In this document: positions 17,785 to 24,356 of the stretch, piece after piece | Numbering within the stretch: position 1 is the first letter of the stretch | How the letters are laid out: each line of letters starts with the position of its first letter | Assembly (NCBI RefSeq): GCF_900141735.1 | Contig: NZ_FQYO01000003.1 | Span: forward strand, 124,001 to 188,000 | Direction: 5' to 3' | Origin: Wenxinia saemankumensis | GTDB taxonomy: Bacteria; Pseudomonadota; Alphaproteobacteria; Rhodobacterales; Rhodobacteraceae | Length of the DNA: 64,000 nt | The notes under the pieces: generated by a model | What the model was told of the DNA's origin: nothing | Seen by the model: only the letters and a program-made list of their open reading frames with translations | The model's database searches: none | Made by a program: the position numbers and the translations under genes

Positions 17785-19328
17785 CTGATCTCGCGCGTGT
17801 CGGCGCCCGGCGCGACCTTCTCGCGCCGGACGATCAGCCGGTTCAGCGCGCCGAGATAGGCCCGCACGCTCGCCACCACCGTGTCGGTATCGGCCGACTG
17901 GCCGGTGGCGATGCGCCCCTCCTCCTCGAGACGGACGCTGACCGTGGCCTGCGCGTCCGTCCCCTCGGTCACGGCATGGACCTGGTAGAGCTGCAGCGTC
18001 GCGCCGTGCGGGAACAGCGCCTTGACCGCGTTGAAGGCGCTGTCGACGGGGCCGTCGCCGGTCTCGGTCACCTCGGTATCGGCGCCGCCGACCTCAAGCG
18101 TCATCGTCGCCTCGGCCGGGCCGCCCGTGCCGCAGACGACGCGCAGCGACTTCAGCTTGAGGTGGTCGCTCTCGCCCTCGTTCTGGCGGACCAGCGCGAC
18201 GAGATCCTCGTCGTAGACCTCCTTCTTGCGGTCGGCGAGCTCCTTGAAGCGCACGAACACGTCGTTGAGCTGGTTGTCCGCCATCTCGAAGCCCAGTTCC
18301 TTGAGCTTCGAGCGCAGGGCGGCGCGGCCGGAATGCTTGCCCATCACCAGGGAGGTGGCGGCGAGGCCGACATCCTCGGGGCGCATCACCTCGAAGGTCT
18401 CGCGGTTCTTGAGCATCCCGTCCTGGTGGATGCCGCTTTCATGCGCGAAGGCGTTCTTGCCGACGATCGCCTTGTTGAACTGGACAGGGAAGCCCGACAC
18501 GGCCGAGACCCGGCGCGAGATGTTCATGATCTTGGTGGTGTCGATGCCGGTGGCGAAGGGCATGATGTCGCCACGGACCTTCATCGCCATGACCACCTCC
18601 TCGAGCGCGGTGTTGCCCGCCCGCTCGCCGAGGCCGTTGATCGTGCATTCGATCTGCCGCGCCCCGCCCTCGACGGCGGCGAGGGAGTTCGCGGTCGCCA
18701 TGCCGAGATCGTTGTGGCAATGGGTCGAGAAGACGATTGTCTCCGCATCCTCCACCTCGGCGATCAGCCGGCGGATCAGGTCGGCGGATTCCACGGGCGC
18801 GGTGTAGCCGACCGTGTCGGGGATGTTGATCGTCGTGGCGCCGGCCCTGATCGCGATCTCGACCGTGCGCTTGAGGAAGTCCCACTCGGTCCGGGTCGCG
18901 TCCATCGAGGACCATTGCACGTCCTCGCACAGGTTGCGCGCCCGCGTCACCGCCTCGTGCACCCGTTCGGCCATCGCATCCATGTCGAGCGAATGCATGT
19001 CGCGGTGGAATCGGGACGTGCCGATGAAGGTGTGGATGCGGGGGCGGCGGGCATGCTTCACCGCCTCCCAGCAGCGGTCGATGTCCTTGGGATTGGCGCG
19101 GGAGAGGCCGCAGATCGAGGCATTCCGCGCAGCCCTGGCGATCTCGGACACGGCGCGGAAATCGCCCTCGGAGGCGATGGGAAAGCCCGCCTCGATGATG
19201 TCGACGCCCATCTCGTCGAGCATCGCGGCGATCTCGAGCTTCTCGGCATGGGTCATGGTGGCGCCGGGCGATTGTTCGCCGTCGCGCAGGGTGGTGTCGA
19301 AGATGAGGACGCGGCTGGTATCGGTCAT
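17766..19328 (-). CDS. leuA: 2-isopropylmalate synthase
   Basis: The 520-residue enzyme condenses acetyl-CoA with 2-oxoisovalerate, the committed step of leucine synthesis. Seen: RVLIFDTTLRDGEQSPG at the start, the metal-binding HCHNDLG with its HxH, GLGERAGNTALEEV, HQDGMLKNRETFE, and a carboxy-terminal LeuA dimerisation/regulatory domain (about 395-500) that normally binds leucine for feedback inhibition. Length agrees with proteobacterial LeuA. A Shine-Dalgarno GGGAGA lies 6 bases before the ATG. Upstream is a leader region with a leucine-rich peptide and competing stems, indicating control by leucine-tRNA supply. It is a single gene, convergent with the acyltransferase gene. Confidence 0.97.
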   Translation of the reverse strand: MTDTSRVLIFDTTLRDGEQSPGATMTHAEKLEIAAMLDEMGVDIIEAGFPIASEGDFRAVSEIARAARNASICGLSRANPKDIDRCWEAVKHARRPRIHTFIGTSRFHRDMHSLDMDAMAERVHEAVTRARNLCEDVQWSSMDATRTEWDFLKRTVEIAIRAGATTINIPDTVGYTAPVESADLIRRLIAEVEDAETIVFSTHCHNDLGMATANSLAAVEGGARQIECTINGLGERAGNTALEEVVMAMKVRGDIMPFATGIDTTKIMNISRRVSAVSGFPVQFNKAIVGKNAFAHESGIHQDGMLKNRETFEVMRPEDVGLAATSLVMGKHSGRAALRSKLKELGFEMADNQLNDVFVRFKELADRKKEVYDEDLVALVRQNEGESDHLKLKSLRVVCGTGGPAEATMTLEVGGADTEVTETGDGPVDSAFNAVKALFPHGATLQLYQVHAVTEGTDAQATVSVRLEEEGRIATGQSADTDTVVASVRAYLGALNRLIVRREKVAPGADTREISYKDAG

Positions 19329-19357
19329 GTGCTGTCTCCCTGGCCTTGAGGTGTGTC

Positions 19358-19408
19358 TCGGCGCGGGTCCCTCCTCTGAGCGGTCGCGCCGAAAGGCACG
19401 CTCAGAGG
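19358..19408 (-). promoter_or_regulatory. leuA attenuator: two mutually exclusive stems
   Basis: In leader RNA order the arms are: CCTCTGAGCG (19399-19408, containing the leader stop codon), TCGGCGCG (19385-19392), CGCTCAGAGG (19373-19382) and CGCGCCGA (19358-19365). The first pairs perfectly with the third (10 bp), the second with the fourth (8 bp); because they interleave, both normally cannot form as simple hairpins. This is the geometry of an attenuator switched by ribosome position. No T-run follows the last arm, and the leuA RBS is about 17 bases beyond it, so control may act by Rho or on translation initiation instead of intrinsic termination. Confidence 0.65.
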
Positions 19409-19515
19409 CGGGTAAGGAGAAGGAGCAGGCCGAGCGGACGCGTCTCGCCGGAGGCGCGCAGGCCGAAGCCGGCGCCGGAGGCGTGCGGGACGATGATATG
19501 GGTCCGCTGCGTCAT
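19402..19515 (-). CDS. leuL: Leucine-rich leader peptide of leuA
   Basis: A 37-codon ORF on the minus strand ends in Pro-Leu-Gly, five consecutive Leu codons (CTG CTC CTT CTC CTT), then Thr-Arg-Leu and TGA, giving seven Leu among its last ten codons. It ends 73 bases before the leuA ATG. The peptide starts MTQRTHIIVPHASGAG. Its ATG is 8 bases after the -10 box TATGAT, so the mRNA probably begins at or within about two bases of the ATG; translation may be leaderless. The stop codon is embedded in the first arm of a 10-bp stem. Ribosome stalling at the Leu run when Leu-tRNA is scarce would alter folding downstream. The gene symbol follows the gammaproteobacterial naming by function, not homology. 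Confidence 0.78.
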   Translation of the reverse strand: MTQRTHIIVPHASGAGFGLRASGETRPLGLLLLLTRL

Positions 19516-19523
19516 GGGGCGGG

Positions 19524-19551
19524 ATCATAGCGGCGCGATCGTGAATGGGAA
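19524..19551 (-). promoter_or_regulatory. Probable leuA leader promoter
   Basis: On the minus strand TTCCCA (19546-19551, four of six -35 bases) and TATGAT (19524-19529, five of six -10 bases) are 16 bases apart. The leader ATG begins 8 bases after TATGAT, the usual distance from a -10 box to the transcription start. Confidence 0.6.
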
Positions 19552-19619
19552 GAGTCGATTTGGCCCGGCGGAAGGCTAGGTCGGCGCCGAAGGTCGAGGT
19601 CGGTGCCGGTGCCGACGGG

Positions 19620-19683
19620 GGAGGGGGGCTGTCCGCCCCCCGCTCGCTGCGCGAGCCCCCCCAAGAGTATTTGCGGCAAGATA
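19620..19683 (+). repeat. Intergenic GTATTTG-tailed hairpin repeat, copy 1
   Basis: A GGGGGGC/GCCCCCC stem (near 19623-19641) and a CGCTCGCTGCGCGAG stem are followed by CCCCCCAAGAGTATTTGCGG and AAGATAAG. The same arrangement, C-rich tract then GTATTTG, occurs once more in inverse orientation at 56041-56091. From memory, elements of this shape are dispersed at gene ends and starts in Rhodobacteraceae. Here it separates divergent leuA and the SDR gene. Confidence 0.55.
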
Positions 19684-19701
19684 AGAGCGGGAGGGCCGCG
19701 G

Positions 19702-20349
19702 ATGAGGGCATTGGTGCTCGGCGCCTCGGGCGGGATCGGGGCGGCGCTGGTCGCGGCGCTTCAGGGGCGGGGGGCGGAGGTGACGGGGCTGTCGCGGTCG
19801 CGGGACGGGTTCGACGTGACGGATCCGGACGCGGCGGCGCGGGGGCTGGAGGGGAGAGGGACATTCGACCTCGTCCTGCTGGCCTTCGGCATCCTCGGCG
19901 CGGCGCCGGAAAAGGCGCTGGCGCAGATCGACGCGGGCGAGATGGCGCGGGTGATGGCGGTGGACGCCGTCGGGGTCGGGACGGTCCTGTCGCATGTGCC
20001 GGACCTGCTGGACCGGGACGGGGCGGGGAAGGTCGGCGTGCTGACCGCGCGGGTCGGCTCGATCGGCGACAACCGGATCGGCGGCTGGCATTCCTACCGC
20101 GCGGCCAAGGCGGCGGCGAACATGCTGGTGCGGGGCGCGGCGATCGAGCTGGCGCGGAGCCACAAGGGCGCGACCTGCGTCGCCCTGCATCCGGGCACGG
20201 TGGAGACGCCCTTCACCGCCGGGTATCCGGGCCACCGGAAGGTCAGCGCGGCGGAGGCGGCGGGCAATCTCCTGGACGTCCTCAAGGGGCTCGGCCCCGA
20301 GCGGTCGGGCGGCTTCTACGACTATGCCGGAAAGGAGATCCCCTGGTGA
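19702..20349 (+). CDS. Short-chain dehydrogenase/reductase coupled to photolyase
   Basis: The 215-residue protein shows the SDR cofactor motif LGASGGIGAAL at 5-15 (TGxxxGxG variant), LLAFGILG at the NNAG position, and the catalytic pair Tyr-x3-Lys in SYRAAKAAANML, then LHPGTVETPF. It resembles the C-factor-like SDRs that sit beside photolyase genes. The substrate is unknown. The start at ATG 19702 is preceded by a weak GAGGG. The stop overlaps the start of the photolyase gene (GTGA at 20346-20349), so the two are translationally coupled; a shared role in light or oxidative stress is inference. Confidence 0.88.
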   Translation: MRALVLGASGGIGAALVAALQGRGAEVTGLSRSRDGFDVTDPDAAARGLEGRGTFDLVLLAFGILGAAPEKALAQIDAGEMARVMAVDAVGVGTVLSHVPDLLDRDGAGKVGVLTARVGSIGDNRIGGWHSYRAAKAAANMLVRGAAIELARSHKGATCVALHPGTVETPFTAGYPGHRKVSAAEAAGNLLDVLKGLGPERSGGFYDYAGKEIPW

Positions 20350-21869
20350 GACTGGTCCTGGTGCTGGGTGACCAGCTGTCGCCGGGGCTGAGCGCGCTGC
20401 GCGAGGCCGAGAAGGGAACGGATGTCGTCGTGATGGCCGAGGTGGCGGAAGAGGCCACCTATGTCCGGCACCACCCCAAGAAGATCGCCTTCCTCTTCGC
20501 CGCGATGCGCAAGTTCGCGGCCGCCCTGCGGGCGGACGGCTGGGAGGTCGACTATACCGAGCTGGACGATCCGGACAATTCGAACACCATCATGGGCGAG
20601 CTGCTGCGCCGGACCGAGGCGCGCGGCGCGGAGGGCGTCCTCGCGACCGAGCCGGGGGAGTTCCGCCTGATCGGCGCGCTGGAGGACGGACCGCTCGACG
20701 TCACGATCCTGCCCGACGACCGCTTCCTCGCCTCGCACAAGCGGTTCGAGGACTGGGCCGAGGGCCGCAAGACCCTTCGGATGGAGTATTTCTACCGCGA
20801 GATGCGGCGCGCGACGGGCCTGCTGATGGAGGGGGACGACCCGGCTGGCGGCGCGTGGAACTACGACCACGACAACCGCGAGCCGCCCCCTTCGAACGCC
20901 GATCCCTCCGCCCCGATGCAGTTCACCCCGGACGAGACGGTCGAGGCCGTGCTGACCCTCGTCGAGGACAGGTTCGGGGACCATTTCGGCACCCTTCGCC
21001 CGTTCTGGTTCGCGACCGATCCGGGCCAGGCGCGGCGGGCGCTGGCGCATTGGGTGAAGTACGGGCTGCCGAAATTCGGCGACTACCAGGACGCCATGAA
21101 ACAGGGCGAGCCCTATCTCTGGCACGGCTTCGTCGCGCTCTACATGAATGCCGGGCTGCTTTCCCCGATGGAGGTGTGCCGGGCGGTGGAGGACGCGTGG
21201 AAGGCGGGGGATGCGCCGCTGAACTGCGCCGAGGGATTCATCCGGCAGGTCATCGGCTGGCGCGAATACATCCGGGGCATCTACTTCCTGCAGGGGCCCG
21301 ACTACGCGACCCGCAACATCCTGCGCCACGGGCGGGACCTGCCGGACTTCTTCTGGGATGGCGAGACCGACATGGCCTGCCTCGCCGCCAGCATCGGGCA
21401 GACCCGGGACGAGGCCTATGCGCACCACATCCAGCGGCTGATGGTGCTGGGCAATTTCACCCTGATGGCGGGGATCGAGCCGCAGCAGGTGCAGGACTGG
21501 TTCATGGGCTCCTACGCGGATGCCTACGAATGGGTCATGTCGGCGAACGTGATCGGGATGAGCCAGTTCGCCGATGGCGGGATCGTGGCGTCCAAGCCCT
21601 ACGTGGCCAGCGCCAACTACATCGACAGGATGAGCGATTACTGCAGCGGCTGCGCCTATTCGGCCAAGACGAAGGTCGGGGAGGGGGCCTGCCCCTACAA
21701 CCTGCTCTTCTGGTCCTTCCTCGACCGGCACCGCCGGCGTTTCGAGGGGAACGGCCGGATGGGGCAGCTCTACCGGACCTGGGACCGGATGGACGAGGAC
21801 AAGCGGTCGCAGATCCTGTCGGAGGCGGAGGATTTCCTCGGCCGGATGGAGAATGGGGAGCGGGTCTGA
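20346..21869 (+). CDS. phrB: FeS-type bacterial cryptochrome/(6-4) photolyase (PhrB/CryB family)
   Basis: The 507-residue flavoprotein should repair (6-4) photoproducts with blue light and/or act as a light sensor. Seen: amino-terminal alpha/beta antenna domain (LVLGDQLSPGLSAL), HHPKKIAFLFAAMRKFA, and the helical FAD domain with FIRQVIGWREYIRGIYF. Cys345, Cys433, Cys436 and Cys449 have the same spacing as the four 4Fe-4S ligands Cys350, 438, 441 and 454 of Agrobacterium PhrB. Translation starts at GTG 20346 inside the SDR stop. Repair and signalling functions cannot be distinguished from sequence; Rhodobacter CryB, of the same class, affects photosynthesis gene expression. Convergent with the DUF4336 gene, 7 bases away. 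Confidence 0.95.
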   Translation: MRLVLVLGDQLSPGLSALREAEKGTDVVVMAEVAEEATYVRHHPKKIAFLFAAMRKFAAALRADGWEVDYTELDDPDNSNTIMGELLRRTEARGAEGVLATEPGEFRLIGALEDGPLDVTILPDDRFLASHKRFEDWAEGRKTLRMEYFYREMRRATGLLMEGDDPAGGAWNYDHDNREPPPSNADPSAPMQFTPDETVEAVLTLVEDRFGDHFGTLRPFWFATDPGQARRALAHWVKYGLPKFGDYQDAMKQGEPYLWHGFVALYMNAGLLSPMEVCRAVEDAWKAGDAPLNCAEGFIRQVIGWREYIRGIYFLQGPDYATRNILRHGRDLPDFFWDGETDMACLAASIGQTRDEAYAHHIQRLMVLGNFTLMAGIEPQQVQDWFMGSYADAYEWVMSANVIGMSQFADGGIVASKPYVASANYIDRMSDYCSGCAYSAKTKVGEGACPYNLLFWSFLDRHRRRFEGNGRMGQLYRTWDRMDEDKRSQILSEAEDFLGRMENGERV

Positions 21870-21876
21870 TCCGCGG

Positions 21877-22551
21877 TCAGCGCAGGGCCCTGTCCAGCAG
21901 TGCGGCGGCGCCGGTCTCGTGAACGGGTCCATGAGCGAGCAGCAGACGGCGCGGCGCCCAGTCCACAATGGTCCCGCGGAGGGCGCGCCGCGCCTCGCGC
22001 GGGACCGCCAGCGCGAACTTGCGGGGCATGCGGGGCGCGGGCGCGGTCATCCGGTCGGCCCTCGCCACCAGCGCGCGCCAGCCCCGGTAGGTGTCCGGGG
22101 GGATCTGCTGGATCAGGTCCGCGACCAGGACGGTCCGGCTCGCGCGGTGGTGCAGGACGATCTCGTCGGCGAGGCGCGACCGGACCCGCCTTATGTCGCA
22201 TCCGGGAACCGCGTCGCTCCCTTCCGCCAGGGGGATGTCGATCCGCAGATCGGGCCGGCGGGGGGCGAGGCCGGGCGGCGCGGCGAGCCTCGCCCCCGGG
22301 CAGAGGGCGCGCCAGTCCGACAATGCCATGTGATGGAGGGAGGAGGGCGACAGCAATGCCTCCACGGGGCCGAGCGCGCGGATCGCGGCGACGAGCCCGG
22401 TCTCCGGCGGGACCGGGGGCCAGAGCCAGAGTCCGCCCCCGGGGCCGCGCAGCAACGCCATCCGCGTGGGAAAGACGAAGCCCATCGCGCCGATGACCAC
22501 GGGCCCGTCGGCGGCCCAGATCCCGGGGCCGACAGGGCGGAGCCCGGTCAT
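21877..22551 (-). CDS. DUF4336 domain protein (metallo-beta-lactamase-like fold, predicted)
   Basis: The 224-residue cytoplasmic protein matches what I know as DUF4336: a PVGPGIWAADGPVV opening, GLWLWPPVPPETGLVAAIRALG, LLSPSSLHHMALSDWRALCPGARLAAPPGL and TVLVADLIQQIP, a layout reminiscent of degenerate metallo-beta-lactamases with His residues in LHHMAL and LAHGPVHE. The canonical HxHxDH motif is absent, so hydrolase activity is doubtful. The ATG at 22551 overlaps the stop of the MORN-repeat gene by 4 bases (ATGA), so it is translated together with that gene. No function is assigned. Confidence 0.75.
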   Translation of the reverse strand: MTGLRPVGPGIWAADGPVVIGAMGFVFPTRMALLRGPGGGLWLWPPVPPETGLVAAIRALGPVEALLSPSSLHHMALSDWRALCPGARLAAPPGLAPRRPDLRIDIPLAEGSDAVPGCDIRRVRSRLADEIVLHHRASRTVLVADLIQQIPPDTYRGWRALVARADRMTAPAPRMPRKFALAVPREARRALRGTIVDWAPRRLLLAHGPVHETGAAALLDRALR

Positions 22552-23987
22552 TCCGTCGCCGTCTGCGCCTCGGGTTCGGGGGTATCGCCGGTCTCGGCCG
22601 CGACGCCGGCCGCGCTCTCGAACGCGCCGTCCTGCCACTCGCCGTCCTCGACCTCGCCGGTGGCGTAGGTCATCGTGCCGGTGCCCTGGCGGCGGCCGGA
22701 CTCGAACTCGCCCTCGTAGACGTCGCCGTTGGCATAGGTCGCGATCCCCTGGCCCGAGATCTCGCCGTTCACCCATTCGCCCTCGTAGGAGAAGCCGTCG
22801 GGCATCGTGATCGTGCCCTCGCCGTGGCGCTGACCGTCGACGAACTGGCCGGTATAGACCGTGCCGTCGGCATAGGTGGCCGTGCCCTGGCCGTTGCGCT
22901 GACCGTCGGCCCATTCGCCGTCATAGGTGTAGCCGTCGGCATAGGTCATCCGGCCGGTGCCGTGGTTCTGGCCGGCGCGGAACTCGCCGACATAGGTCAG
23001 CCCGCTCGGATAGGTGGCGGTGCCGGTCCCCTCGATCACGCCGTTCGCCCACTCGCCCTCGTAGGTCGAGCCGTCGGCATAGGTGATCGTGCCGGTCCCG
23101 TGCGCGAGATCGTCCTGGAACTCGCCGACATAGACCGACCCGTCGGGATAGGTGACCTCGCCCGTGCCCTCGATCTGGCCCTCGTTCCACTCGCCGACAT
23201 AGCGGTAGCCGTCGACGCCGACGAAGGTGCCCTCCCCCTGGCGGAGGTCGGCGACGAAACCGCCGCGATAGACGTCTCCGTTGGCGTAGGTCACGGTGCC
23301 CTGCCCCTCGCGACGGCCGGCGACGAGGTCGCCTTCGTAGATGTCGCCGTTGGGCTGGATCAGGCGGCCCGTCCCCTCGATCTCGCCGCCCGACCATTCG
23401 CCGGTATAGACGAGGCCGTCTGGCATGGTCAGCGTGCCGGTGCCCTCGCGCGTGCCGTCGACCAGCGTGCCCTCGTAGGTCGAGCCGTCGGCATAGGTGA
23501 TGGTGCCCTCGCCCTCCTTGACGCCGTTCACCCAGGGGCCATCGTAGACATAGCCGTCCGCGGCCGTCAGCCGCCCTTGGCCGTGATGCATCGCGTTGCG
23601 GAACGCGCCCTCGTAGACCGAGCCGTTGGCATAGGTGGCGATGCCCTGGCCGGTGATGCGGCCCTCGGTCCACTCGCCCTCGTAGGTGCCGCCATCGGCG
23701 AAGGTGATCGTGCCGATCCCCTCGGGGCGACCCTGCGCGAACTCGCCCTCGTAGACCGATCCGTTGGGATAGACCGCGCGGCCCGTGCCCCGGATCTCGC
23801 CCTCGAACCATTCGCCGGAATATTCGTAGCCGTTCGGCAGCGTATAGGTGCCCTGGCCGTGCTGCCGGCCGTTGAGGAAGGTGCCCTCGTAGACGCCGCC
23901 GTCGTCGTACTGCTTGATCGTGGGCGTCTGCGCCTGGGCCGCGCCCGCCACGAGCGCCAGTGCCGCGACCGCCAGTGTCGTCCTCAT
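22548..23987 (-). CDS. Secreted or periplasmic protein with 18 tandem MORN repeats
   Basis: The 479-residue protein has a signal peptide (1-20, AGAAQAQ) followed by at least 18 consecutive 23-residue MORN units and a nineteenth partial one. Each unit follows YxGxxxxGxxxGxGxxxxxxGxx; examples are YEGEWTEGRITGQGIATYAN and YVGEFRAGQNHGTGRMTYAD. Units alternate between a Trp form (GEW, followed by an I/V-rich turn) and a Phe/Leu form (GEF/GTL, basic turn), with one break in phase at repeats 9-10. MORN ladders bind lipid or proteins; no catalytic domain is present. The carboxy-terminal 30 residues are Glu/Thr/Ala-rich. The gene overlaps the DUF4336 gene by 4 bases. The start ATG at 23987 is chosen for its signal peptide. 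Confidence 0.92.
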   Translation of the reverse strand: MRTTLAVAALALVAGAAQAQTPTIKQYDDGGVYEGTFLNGRQHGQGTYTLPNGYEYSGEWFEGEIRGTGRAVYPNGSVYEGEFAQGRPEGIGTITFADGGTYEGEWTEGRITGQGIATYANGSVYEGAFRNAMHHGQGRLTAADGYVYDGPWVNGVKEGEGTITYADGSTYEGTLVDGTREGTGTLTMPDGLVYTGEWSGGEIEGTGRLIQPNGDIYEGDLVAGRREGQGTVTYANGDVYRGGFVADLRQGEGTFVGVDGYRYVGEWNEGQIEGTGEVTYPDGSVYVGEFQDDLAHGTGTITYADGSTYEGEWANGVIEGTGTATYPSGLTYVGEFRAGQNHGTGRMTYADGYTYDGEWADGQRNGQGTATYADGTVYTGQFVDGQRHGEGTITMPDGFSYEGEWVNGEISGQGIATYANGDVYEGEFESGRRQGTGTMTYATGEVEDGEWQDGAFESAAGVAAETGDTPEPEAQTATE

Positions 23988-24356
23988 GCCGCTCACGCCT
24001 CGCCCTCCCAACCTCTTCGCCCCTGTCGCGCGGGCCTTGTCCCACAGGAGTATCCGCGCCCGGGGCGCAGGGCAACCTGCGCGCCCCTCACGCCCCGGCG
24101 AGCGGCGCGGTCCCGGTCCGGATCCGCGGGCCCGGACCCCCGGGGCGGGGTGTCGCCGGACGCGAGGAAGGCCGGGCGGCAAGGCGCGGCCGCCCGGCCG
24201 GCCGGCACGGCGATCCGCTACGGCCCCCGCGCCACGGACGAGGACGGACCGCACCGCCGGGCGGCCCGGGCCCCGGCCTCCGGCCTCCGCAGCCTTTCCC
24301 TCGCGCCTCTCTCTGCTAAGACGCCATGCGTTCCCCACGCCGACTGGACCCGTCCC
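23988..24356. other. Divergent intergenic region between the MORN gene and nadE
   Basis: I see no gene here. The 369 bases must hold promoters for both flanking genes. A GC-rich inverted repeat around GGATCCGCGGGCCCGG (24120-24135) and a T/C-rich stretch with CTGCTAAGAC 35 bases before the nadE ATG are the only structures I noted; neither can be assigned firmly. Confidence 0.4.

Noticed and set aside
16704-19349. 881-codon plus-strand open frame over the acyltransferase and leuA
   Set aside because: Out of frame with the acyltransferase and antisense to leuA, whose catalytic motifs are complete.
19346-19579. Plus-strand open frame across the leuA leader region
   Set aside because: It has no domain, and the minus-strand leader peptide, stems and promoter explain this region better.
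22824-24350. A very long open frame on the plus strand antisense to the MORN gene
   Set aside because: It is the mirror of a codon-biased 69-bp tandem repeat in GC-rich DNA; its translation is repetitive and has no RBS or homology, while the minus-strand reading has a signal peptide and canonical MORN units.
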